Shown here piece after piece: positions 1 to 5,940 of a stretch of 9,410 nt of DNA; positions within the stretch are counted from its first letter, which is position 1, and every line of letters begins with the position of its first letter. Position numbers and translations under genes: made by a program. Source of the DNA: Spirochaetaceae bacterium (GTDB lineage: Bacteria; Spirochaetota; Spirochaetia; Sphaerochaetales; Sphaerochaetaceae); NCBI GenBank assembly GCA_016649775.1, contig JAENWY010000075.1, positions 1 through 9,410 of the forward strand, read 5' to 3'. The notes below the pieces were generated by a model. That model was not told where the DNA came from, did not search any database, and saw only the letters and a list, made by a program, of their open reading frames with translations.

Positions 1-738
1 TATTATATTTCCATCATTGAAATTAATCTTCTCAAACCTCTAAAAACAAGTCAATAAAAATTAGATCAAAATGTCGAAAAGCTATTAATATAATAGTAAC
101 CAAAACCTACAAAATATATATATAATTTTTCTATTTTATAATTAATTTTTATAAAATTCTTTAACTGGAACACTATATATGTAGCAGATAAGAAGCAATT
201 ACATTAATTTTCTTTAAATAATTTTAAATTTTTTACAAGAACTATATCTTTTATAATATTAACTCTTATAAAATTACACTTATATTACGATGATTCTGCA
301 TAATCTACCTGTAATATAGTATCCATTTATATTACCACTTTTATTATTATCAATATTACTTTTTTAACCAAATATGTAAAAGGTTCATTATTAATTTTTT
401 CTTATAGATTATTTATAATTACAATAAGCAAATCAAAAATCGCATAATATTTATTTTATCTTTTTAATATATGAATAATTTCTCTAGAACATTAAGAATC
501 AAATACAACATAACTTTACACAAAATAGTCTCAAAACTACAGCTATTGATAATAATTTTGATTACTAAAATTACTAAAACATTGCAAATTAAATTTATTT
601 TCCTAGTAAATAACAATTTAGGCATTAATCTTAAATATATAAATTTTGATTGACTCTATAGCTTATAAAAAACACACAAAAAACAATAATATTAAAAATT
701 AAATAAAAACTCCTTTATGATGCGATTTTAAGCCCGAA
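1..738. other. AT-rich intergenic stretch without a supportable gene
   Basis: This stretch is almost entirely A and T with many in-frame stops on both strands. The longest open frame (471-653, 60 codons) has no Shine-Dalgarno sequence in front of it. It encodes an Ile/Leu/Asn/Lys-rich peptide of the kind any AT-rich DNA yields, so I do not call it a gene. A small inverted repeat (GTAATATA at 311-318 and TATATTAC at 328-335, 9-base loop) is the only neat structure I saw; such repeats arise easily by chance at this composition. The left edge could hold the degraded end of a gene outside the window, but I recognise no protein motif here. Confidence 0.6.
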
Positions 739-751
739 TTGACAATCTTTG

Positions 752-760
752 TGTTATAAT
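752..760 (+). promoter_or_regulatory. Extended -10 promoter for the acidic-protein gene
   Basis: TGTTATAAT is a perfect TATAAT hexamer with the TGn extension, so a start near 767 is expected and the leader would be about 130 bases. A TTGACA lies at 739-744 but only 10 bases upstream of the hexamer, too close to be its -35 box. No good -35 exists at 16-18 bases, which is normal for an extended -10 promoter. The same TGTTATAAT string precedes the ASCH gene at 5405. Confidence 0.6.
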
Positions 761-895
761 CTAAACAGATGGTAAATCAATTACACTATCATCTTTACAA
801 TTATTAATAATATTATTTGCCAAAACGCAAAATATATAGTAAATTAATTGTAGCGAAATGGCTAATGCAAAATGCTAAAGAATAGGGGGCATAAT

Positions 896-1579
896 ATGAG
901 TGAAACTAAAACCACTTGGAAACTTACTACTGGAGAAGACTTGTACAAAGATAGCAAGGACTTCTTTCCAATGGGACTTGATCCAGATTTAACACCATCA
1001 GATACTCCATCTGCTGTTATTACTTCAATAGAGAAAGTAAACAAAGATAAGTTTAAATTAGAAATTACAGCAATTTCTAGAGCTAGCGGAAATGATAACG
1101 ATGCTAGATATGCTTCAATTCCTTTTATAGTTAAATTCTTTGTAGCTAAGGGTGATACTCTTACTCTAAGATTTAATGACTATGATGTTGATGAAGAAGA
1201 TTTAGCAAGCTATTATTTAGGCAATGGTTTAGGCGAAGACGATGAGTATGATGAAATCGAAGAGATTTATGATGCTGAAGATGGTGAAGATGCCGAAGAC
1301 CAAGATGAAATTGATGATGATGAAATTGATGATGAAGATGATGACGATGAATTCATTACAAAATTTGAAGACTTTAACGAAGATGAAGATCTTGAAGACT
1401 TTGATCCTGATGAATTTGATGAAGACTCTTTAGAGGATGAAGACGAAGATGATGAAATTGATGAAGATTTCTTATTCAGCGTTGGAGTTCAACGTTTTAC
1501 TATTACTGATATAGATTGGAATACGATTACATTAGAATATTCTAAAGACGATGAAGATGACTTCGAAATCAAAGCATAA
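896..1579 (+). CDS. Hypothetical protein with a long Asp/Glu-rich segment
   Basis: I do not recognise this 227-residue protein. The chosen ATG at 896 has AGGGGG six bases upstream; an in-frame ATG at 872 would add eight residues but lacks such a site. Residues 1-98 look like a soluble, strand-rich region (for example KFKLEITAI at 52-60, IPFIVKFFVAKG at 75-86 and TLTLRF at 88-93). Residues 114-191 are extraordinarily acidic: by hand count about 54 of 78 are Asp or Glu, with a few Ile, Phe and Leu spaced through them. Residues 192-215 return to strand-like sequence (FSVGVQRFTITDIDW and TITLEYS) and a short acidic tail follows. The pattern suggests one beta domain interrupted by an acidic, probably disordered insertion. 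No signal peptide or membrane segment is visible, so it is probably cytoplasmic. It has its own promoter and terminator. Binding of divalent cations or of a basic partner is possible, but nothing in the sequence proves it. Confidence 0.85.
   Translation: MSETKTTWKLTTGEDLYKDSKDFFPMGLDPDLTPSDTPSAVITSIEKVNKDKFKLEITAISRASGNDNDARYASIPFIVKFFVAKGDTLTLRFNDYDVDEEDLASYYLGNGLGEDDEYDEIEEIYDAEDGEDAEDQDEIDDDEIDDEDDDDEFITKFEDFNEDEDLEDFDPDEFDEDSLEDEDEDDEIDEDFLFSVGVQRFTITDIDWNTITLEYSKDDEDDFEIKA
1304..1335 (+). repeat. Overlapping direct repeat within the acidic coding tract
   Basis: The 17-base unit GATGAAATTGATGATGA occurs at 1304-1320 and again at 1319-1335, a 15-base (five-codon) period encoding DEIDD. 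A related GATGATGAAATTGATGA occurs near 1449. The wider stretch 1236-1475 is made mostly of GAT and GAA codons, so in-frame slippage could lengthen or shorten the acidic segment. Confidence 0.7.
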
Positions 1580-1626
1580 TATTAAATAGATTTTCATTCC
1601 CCAAAAGGATTGAAATATTCAACAAT

Positions 1627-1668
1627 GTACCAAGGCATTCTTTTAGAAGACCTTGGTACTATTTTTTT
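1627..1668 (+). terminator. Intrinsic terminator of the acidic-protein gene
   Basis: GTACCAAGG (1627-1635) pairs perfectly with CCTTGGTAC (1651-1659). Within the loop TTCT (1638-1641) can pair with AGAA (1645-1648). A run of seven T follows at 1662-1668. This is a textbook rightward terminator 48 bases after the stop codon. The leftward MFS gene ends 11 bases further on, so the hairpin also separates the convergent units, although there is no U-tract in the leftward direction. Confidence 0.9.
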
Positions 1669-1678
1669 ATAAAGATTT

Positions 1679-2923
1679 CTATTTAACAGCTTCAAATGTT
1701 TCTGTTTTAATTGTTGCTGCAAAAATACTATTCATTAATCCTAAGAATGCAGAAATAGTGAATAGAACTTCAATACCAGCTTTCTGCCAAATTAATCCAC
1801 CAACTAATGCAATAATTATACTAACTAAGTGATTAACAGAAATACCGGTTGTAATTGTCTTACCAAACTCTTCTTGGCTAGCTGAAAGATCTTTACAATA
1901 AACAAGAGAAGCCATACTACACAAAGATAAGATTGAATCAAGTATATAGTTTAGACTTACTACGTAGAAGGCTACATGTGGAGAGAAAATAAGATGTGAA
2001 AACCCATAGAAAAAACAAACAATAATTAAGATAAGGGTATCACCAATCATTACATTCTTATAACCTACTCTATCAATTAATCGACCTATAACAGGTGCAA
2101 ATATAATAGATAAACCAGCCGTAATAGCAAATAAAATAGCCATAAAAGATGCACTAGCCCCATAGTTAAGAACTAATACAAAAGGAGCAAAGGTTATAAA
2201 AATTTGTTTTCTTGCACCATAGAAAAAAGATAGAATATAGTATTTAGAATATTTTTTATGAAAATATATTTTTGGTCCAGTTTTTTCTTCACTATTCATT
2301 TCTGGTATTCTTGAAGCAAAAAGATAGGCAGCAAAGGCTATAATCATAGCAATGAAATAAATAGTTTTATAACTTCTAGCAGTATCTTTACCATATCCAA
2401 AATGAGACATAATTAAGAAAATAACAGGAACTAATAAGAAACCAAGAATACTACCAAAGGAGCGAAAGCCTTGCATAATACCAAGAGCATTTCCATTCAT
2501 TTTAGGTTTAGACAACTCAACAGATAAACTTTGTCTTACTTGCATACTTATATGCTCACCAAGACTATTCATAACTAAGAATATTATTACCACCCAAAGG
2601 TTTGTCCCTAAAAAAGTTAAACCTAAAAAACCAAATATTGATATAATAATTGCTGTTTGATAATTCTTCTTATCACTTTGCTTATAAAGATAAGCTAAAA
2701 TGAAAATCAGAAAAAGACCTGGAAGTTCTCTAAAAAATTCTACTACCCCTAGTTGAATTTTAGAGATTTTAATAATATCTGCTAGGTAATTGTTCATTAT
2801 AGCCCTTGCTATACTATTAGTAATTCCGAAAAAAACTACTGATAAAAGAAAAGGCATAACATTATAGTTTGATTTGAACGTATCAACTATACCAATTTTT
2901 TTTGACTTGCGTGATTTTAACAT
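1679..2923 (-). CDS. Major facilitator superfamily (MFS) transporter
   Basis: This 414-residue polytopic membrane protein has about twelve hydrophobic segments, the usual MFS size and layout. The first runs from about residue 22 (MPFLLSVVFFGITNSIAR). A hydrophilic linker near 205-228, containing EEKTGPK, separates the two six-helix halves. The segment GRLIDRVGYKNVM (280-292) matches the MFS motif A pattern GxLaDrxGrkxv expected in the loop between helices 8 and 9. The equivalent loop after helix 2 (near KQSDKK, 81-86) is degenerate. The ATG has AGGAA five bases upstream. It is likely a proton-driven exporter or uptake carrier in the inner membrane; the substrate cannot be read. It is divergent from the marR-MATE operon, and a palindrome lies in its promoter region, so drug or metabolite efflux under MarR control is a reasonable but unproven idea. 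Confidence 0.9.
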   Translation of the reverse strand: MLKSRKSKKIGIVDTFKSNYNVMPFLLSVVFFGITNSIARAIMNNYLADIIKISKIQLGVVEFFRELPGLFLIFILAYLYKQSDKKNYQTAIIISIFGFLGLTFLGTNLWVVIIFLVMNSLGEHISMQVRQSLSVELSKPKMNGNALGIMQGFRSFGSILGFLLVPVIFLIMSHFGYGKDTARSYKTIYFIAMIIAFAAYLFASRIPEMNSEEKTGPKIYFHKKYSKYYILSFFYGARKQIFITFAPFVLVLNYGASASFMAILFAITAGLSIIFAPVIGRLIDRVGYKNVMIGDTLILIIVCFFYGFSHLIFSPHVAFYVVSLNYILDSILSLCSMASLVYCKDLSASQEEFGKTITTGISVNHLVSIIIALVGGLIWQKAGIEVLFTISAFLGLMNSIFAATIKTETFEAVK

Positions 2924-2952
2924 ATTAATTCCTGTTTTTTAAATTAATTTTT

Positions 2953-2981
2953 AGGTTAGTTACTAACAACTATATAGTCAA
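2953..2981 (-). promoter_or_regulatory. Candidate promoter and operator-like palindrome of the MFS gene
   Basis: On the minus strand TTGACT (2981-2976) is followed after 17 bases by TAACCT (2958-2953), a fair -35 with a poor -10. A perfect palindrome, GTTAGT-T-ACTAAC (2955-2967), lies over the spacer and -10. Its TTAGT/ACTAA half-sites resemble those of the operator in front of marR. The promoter call is weak; the palindrome itself is certain. Confidence 0.4.
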
Positions 2982-3058
2982 GAGAATCATTAAAGGGGAA
3001 CAAAAATATTTCTGAAGTAAAATTACGTAATGCTACATTATTTATAAATTAACAAAGT

Positions 3059-3110
3059 AAAGTATTTATTAATGTGATTACTTAATCATTTAATGTGAAA
3101 TAAATACTTT
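3059..3110. repeat. 52-base inverted repeat with a nested palindrome
   Basis: AAAGTATTTATT (3059-3070) and AATAAATACTTT (3099-3110) are perfect 12-bp arms. Between them lies a second palindrome, TGATTA-CT-TAATCA (3075-3088), and the direct repeat TTAATGTGA occurs at 3069-3077 and 3090-3098. No T-tract follows on either side, so it does not look like an intrinsic terminator. Its place between two divergent transporter units suggests a regulator-binding or DNA-structure role; its AT-richness makes partial chance symmetry possible. Confidence 0.6.
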
Positions 3111-3172
3111 AAATTTAAAAAATAATAACATTCTTAGTTTTTTTAGTAAAATAATACAAAAAAAACAGACAA

Positions 3173-3201
3173 TTGACATTATGTAAATTCCAAATTATTA
3201 T
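3173..3201 (+). promoter_or_regulatory. Promoter of the marR-MATE operon
   Basis: A perfect TTGACA (3173-3178) is separated by 17 bases from TATTAT (3196-3201), which is five of six matches to the -10 consensus. Transcription should begin near 3208, inside the palindrome that follows. Confidence 0.8.
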
Positions 3202-3206
3202 ATATT

Positions 3207-3224
3207 TAGTTTAGAACTAAACTA
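3207..3224. promoter_or_regulatory. MarR-type operator
   Basis: TAGTTTAG-AA-CTAAACTA is a perfect 18-bp palindrome with 8-bp arms. An overlapping second axis, TTAGTT-TAG-AACTAA (3206-3220), gives a shifted symmetric reading. It covers the expected transcription start and the first bases of the mRNA, the usual place for a MarR repressor to block its own operon. A lone AACTAA half-site follows at 3235-3240. Binding by the adjacent MarR protein is inferred from position and symmetry. Confidence 0.75.
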
Positions 3225-3256
3225 TTTAAAAATAAACTAATCAATTAAGGAATAAT

Positions 3257-3727
3257 ATGAATACAGAACCCGTAACTTTTGAAAATGAAATAAATTTTAG
3301 AAATTTAAATGTTCGATACAAAAAACTATTTAAGAAAATTGTTTTTAAGACTATTTCAGACTCAGATGAATGGTGTCTATCAGAATCACAGGCAATGACC
3401 CTTTTGTTTATTACAAATCATTCTCCTTGTAATATGGGAGAAATTCATAACCACTCTCCTTTAACTAAAGGAGCACTTACTCAAATTATTGCAATATTTG
3501 AAGAAAAGAATCTTATTGAAAGAATTCATAGTACCGATGATAGAAGATTAGTGTTAGTTAATACTACTGATACAGGTTTAACTTTGGGTCATAAAATTGG
3601 AAAACGTTTAATAGAACAATTACATAAACAATTAGATAAACTAGATGAGGACGAAAAAATAACTCTTAACGATTCTCTAATAAATATTAATTACTTACTT
3701 GAAAAGATGGAAAATCTAGATGACTAA
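3257..3727 (+). CDS. MarR-family transcriptional regulator
   Basis: This 156-residue protein has the length and layout of a MarR repressor: an N-terminal dimerisation helix, a winged helix-turn-helix at about 41-105, and C-terminal helices (about 107-152) that complete the dimer interface. The recognition region is near MGEIHNHSPLTKGALTQII (60-78), and the wing carries the family's signature Asp-Arg-Arg motif as STDDRRLVLVNTT (92-104). AAGGA lies five bases before the ATG. The stop overlaps the MATE start by eight bases (ATGACTAA), so the two are translationally coupled. The gene sits behind a good promoter overlapped by an 18-bp palindrome, so it probably represses its own operon until a ligand, perhaps a substrate of the pump, releases it. 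The closest known arrangement is mepR-mepA; orthology to mepR is not claimed. Confidence 0.93.
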   Translation: MNTEPVTFENEINFRNLNVRYKKLFKKIVFKTISDSDEWCLSESQAMTLLFITNHSPCNMGEIHNHSPLTKGALTQIIAIFEEKNLIERIHSTDDRRLVLVNTTDTGLTLGHKIGKRLIEQLHKQLDKLDEDEKITLNDSLININYLLEKMENLDD

Positions 3728-5096
3728 AACAGAACAAATTAGAAAAAAAGAATTTATGGGAGTTGAGCCAATAGGTTCATTACTTTGGAAACTATCACTG
3801 CCAGCAACAGTTGGAATGTTAGCAAATGCATTATACAACCTTGTAGATACAATATTTATTGGACAAGGAGTTGGCTCCCTTGGTATTGCAGGTATAAGCA
3901 TTGCTTTCCCCTTGCAAATGATTGTTTCTGCACTAGCCCAAATGTTTGGTGTAGGAGCTGCCTCTATTGTTGCTCTTAAACTTGGAGAGGGTGATGAAGA
4001 AAGTGCTGCAAAAGCCGCCGGAAATGCTATGATAATGGCAGTAGGTGTTGCAGCAATATATGCAATTCTTGGATCAATTTTCATAGATCCCCTACTAAAT
4101 TTTGTTGGAGTTACAGAAGCAATTAAACCATATGCTAAAGACTATTTATCCATTATATATATAGGTTCAATATTTTTATCTTTTGCAATGTGTTGTTTAA
4201 ACATCATTAGAGCAGAAGGTAATGCTAAGGAAGCTATGTTTATTATGTTGATAGGAACAATATTAAACGTAATATTAGATCCTATTCTTATATTTGGATT
4301 TAATATGGGAATAAAAGGTGCTGCCATAGCAACTATTGTATCTCAAATGTCTTCAACAGCTTTTTCACTACGTTACTTTCTATCAGGTAAAAGTGTATTA
4401 AACCTAAAAAGATCTTCCTTTGTTATTAAGTTTACCATGGTTAGACAAACAATATTACTTGGCACAAGTACTTTTATTAGACAGATAGGTAATAGTATTG
4501 TAGCTATTCTTATGAATAATTTCCTAGGAATCTATGGTGGAAACGAAGCAATTGCAGCTTTTGGTATGATTAATAAATTAACAATATTCTTTTTAATGCC
4601 TATGTTTGGTATAGTACAAGGTTTTCAACCAATTGCAGGTTTCAACTTTGGAGCTAAAAAATATAGTAGAGTTAGACAAGTAATGAAATACACAATTATT
4701 GTATGTTCACTATATGGCTTATTTATATCTATAATTAATATTACCTTCTCTAGACAACTATTATTAATGTTTGGTGCTGATGAACAAGTTCTTAAAATTG
4801 CTATCCCAGCATTAAGAGTATTAATGTCAACAATGGTATTCATTGGTATCCAAGTAATAGGTTCTACTTATTTCCAAGCAATTGGAGATAGTGTTCCAGC
4901 TATTTTATTTGGTCTATCAAGACAGTTTTTTATATTAATTCCAATACTACTAATATTACCTCAGATGTTTGGTTTAATAGGTATTTGGATTAGCTCTCCA
5001 ATTGCAGACATAATTGCAACATTAGTTACAACAATTGGTGTAATAGTTGCACTAAAAAAATTACCAAAACAAGATGTTGTTAAAGTAATAGGTTAA
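3720..5096 (+). CDS. MATE-family multidrug efflux pump, MepA-like
   Basis: At 458 residues with about twelve membrane segments in two homologous halves, this has the normal MATE size. The N-terminal half begins EPIGSLLWKLSLPATVG (16-32) followed by ALYNLVDTIFIGQG (37-50), a hallmark of MepA/DinF-like MATE proteins. RAEGNAKEAM (164-173) and ILNVILDPILIF (181-192), then GIKGAAIATIVSQ (197-209), close the first repeat. The second half contains VQGFQPIAGFNFGAKKYSRVR, the typical counterpart. Such pumps export cationic drugs, dyes or metabolites from the cytoplasm using a sodium or proton gradient. The gene is the second cistron after marR, and its ATG overlaps the marR stop. A terminator lies 20 bases past the stop, so the operon is two genes long. 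Unlike the staphylococcal mepRAB operon, no mepB-like gene follows. The transported compound cannot be deduced. Confidence 0.95.
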   Translation: MTKTEQIRKKEFMGVEPIGSLLWKLSLPATVGMLANALYNLVDTIFIGQGVGSLGIAGISIAFPLQMIVSALAQMFGVGAASIVALKLGEGDEESAAKAAGNAMIMAVGVAAIYAILGSIFIDPLLNFVGVTEAIKPYAKDYLSIIYIGSIFLSFAMCCLNIIRAEGNAKEAMFIMLIGTILNVILDPILIFGFNMGIKGAAIATIVSQMSSTAFSLRYFLSGKSVLNLKRSSFVIKFTMVRQTILLGTSTFIRQIGNSIVAILMNNFLGIYGGNEAIAAFGMINKLTIFFLMPMFGIVQGFQPIAGFNFGAKKYSRVRQVMKYTIIVCSLYGLFISIINITFSRQLLLMFGADEQVLKIAIPALRVLMSTMVFIGIQVIGSTYFQAIGDSVPAILFGLSRQFFILIPILLILPQMFGLIGIWISSPIADIIATLVTTIGVIVALKKLPKQDVVKVIG

Positions 5097-5116
5097 TATT
5101 TAAAAGCATTTTTATT

Positions 5117-5146
5117 ACACCTCTAACCTCATGTTAGAGGTGTTTT
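5117..5146 (+). terminator. Intrinsic terminator of the marR-MATE operon
   Basis: ACACCTCTAAC (5117-5127) pairs perfectly with GTTAGAGGTGT (5133-5143) around the five-base loop CTCAT. The T-run after the stem is short (three T beyond the stem, then AATT), but the 11-bp stem and the position just past the MATE stop make this a convincing terminator. Confidence 0.85.
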
Positions 5147-5190
5147 AATTCCTATAGTATATATTTCTCAAATACAATTTAAAAAATATT

Positions 5191-5211
5191 ATTACAAATT
5201 ATTTTTGTAAT
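5191..5211. repeat. Small AT-rich hairpin near the transposase remnant
   Basis: ATTACAAA (5191-5198) and TTTGTAAT (5204-5211) form a perfect 8-bp stem with a five-base loop. It stands 17 bases before the transposase scrap. It may be chance at this base composition, or part of the scar left by the element. Confidence 0.35.
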
Positions 5212-5227
5212 CTTGAACCTACTAATA

Positions 5228-5326
5228 ATGAAATATTTTAATACTAGAAGACCTCATGAATCATTGGGATACAATACACTTGATAAAGTTTATTATAATG
5301 CTTTTACAGGAATATCTACAAAATAG
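5228..5326 (+). pseudogene. C-terminal remnant of an IS3-family transposase
   Basis: The frame from 5228 to the TAG at 5324-5326 encodes 32 residues, including YFNTRRPHESLGY and then NTLDKVYYN. This is the C-terminal signature of IS3-family OrfB integrases (usual form YN..RPH.SLGY.TP.EVY), just after the last catalytic Glu of the DDE domain. The frame upstream (5201-5227) reads as unrelated hydrophobic residues, and nothing of the catalytic core or OrfA is present. It is therefore a scrap left by deletion or by gene decay, not a functional element. A symmetric hairpin follows at 5333-5365. No matching inverted terminal repeats could be paired. Confidence 0.85.
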
Positions 5327-5332
5327 GGAGAA

Positions 5333-5365
5333 ACTAATAAAATATTCGTGAAATATTAAATTAGT
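5333..5365. repeat. Symmetric hairpin just after the transposase remnant
   Basis: ACTAAT (5333-5338) pairs with ATTAGT (5360-5365) and AATATT (5341-5346) pairs with AATATT (5352-5357), with opposed AA/AA bulges and a CGTGA loop. It begins seven bases after the transposase stop. It may be part of the element's right end or a leftover terminator lacking its U-tract. The sequence just beyond it, GTGTCTAGATAAACC, could be the degraded terminal repeat; that is a guess. Confidence 0.45.
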
Positions 5366-5404
5366 GTCTAGATAAACCTCTCACTATATATTATTAGTGC
5401 TACC

Positions 5405-5413
5405 TGTTATAAT
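5405..5413 (+). promoter_or_regulatory. Extended -10 promoter for the ASCH gene
   Basis: TGTTATAAT combines a perfect TATAAT with the TGn extension, and no convincing -35 exists 16-18 bases upstream. Transcription would begin near 5420, giving a leader of about 38 bases. The same nine-base string drives the acidic-protein gene. Confidence 0.55.
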
Positions 5414-5457
5414 GATTATATACAAACCTTATAAAAGGAGTTAACAAAGAAATAATC

Positions 5458-5940
5458 ATGAACAAAAGAAGAGCTGCTATAGAAAAAATGTGGACCAATT
5501 ATTTGAATTCAATTGGAGAAAATCTCAAAAACACTCATAAAGCTTTTGATGCCTGGCATTTTGGATCGGATGAAGACTTAGCTAACTCTTTAGCTAAATT
5601 AGTGCTAGAAGGAAAGAAAACAAGTACCACCTCTCTATATTGTTTATATAGACTAGAAAATTCTAATCTTCCTGGAATAGGAGAACATAGCATTATTCTT
5701 GATTTCAAGAATAATCCTCAATGTGTTATTAAGATTGTTAAAGTAGAGGTACTTCCCTTTAATAAAGTTAGTGAAGAATTTGCAATTTCTGAAGGTGAAG
5801 ATGATTTAACTCTAAGATATTGGAGACATGCCCACCAAAGATTGTTTGAATCTGAATTATTTCACTTTAAAAAAGAATTCAGAGAAGATATGAAAGTTGT
5901 TTGTGAAACCTTTGAAGTAGTATATAAAAACAAGAATTAA
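5458..5940 (+). CDS. ASCH-domain protein, YhfF-like (PUA-like fold)
   Basis: This 160-residue soluble protein consists almost wholly of an ASCH domain of the YhfF/COG4405 type. Landmarks are AWHFGS (32-37), LVLEGKKTSTTSLY (48-61, carrying the conserved G-K-K-T core), LPGIGEHSIILD (71-82), VEVLPFNKVSEEFA (96-109), EGEDDLTLRYWR (112-123) and VVCETFEVVY (147-156). ASCH domains have a PUA-like fold expected to bind RNA or modified nucleosides. Some family members hydrolyse N4-acetylcytidine or cleave RNA, but no activity can be assigned here. The start is slightly uncertain: the best ribosome binding site, AAAAGGAG (5433-5440), ends 17 bases before this ATG, which is unusually far, and no other ATG, GTG or TTG lies between. 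It stands alone behind its own promoter. Its stop overlaps by three bases the stop of the convergent araC-like pseudogene, with no terminator between them. Confidence 0.9.
   Translation: MNKRRAAIEKMWTNYLNSIGENLKNTHKAFDAWHFGSDEDLANSLAKLVLEGKKTSTTSLYCLYRLENSNLPGIGEHSIILDFKNNPQCVIKIVKVEVLPFNKVSEEFAISEGEDDLTLRYWRHAHQRLFESELFHFKKEFREDMKVVCETFEVVYKNKN

Noticed and set aside
471..653. 60-codon open frame in the AT-rich left region
   Set aside because: It has no ribosome binding site and no recognisable motif. Its composition is that of random AT-rich DNA.
739..744. TTGACA as the -35 box for the TATAAT at 755
   Set aside because: The spacer is only 10 bases, too short for a sigma-70 promoter; the TGn extension explains the promoter better.
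862..1044. Short minus-strand frame opposite the acidic-protein gene, and similar frames opposite the MATE gene
   Set aside because: They are mirror-frame shadows of strong coding sequences, with no start signals of their own.
1236..1475. Acidic tract as a CRISPR-like or tandem repeat array
   Set aside because: The repetition follows GAT/GAA codon use in one open frame. There are no regular spacers and no conserved long unit.
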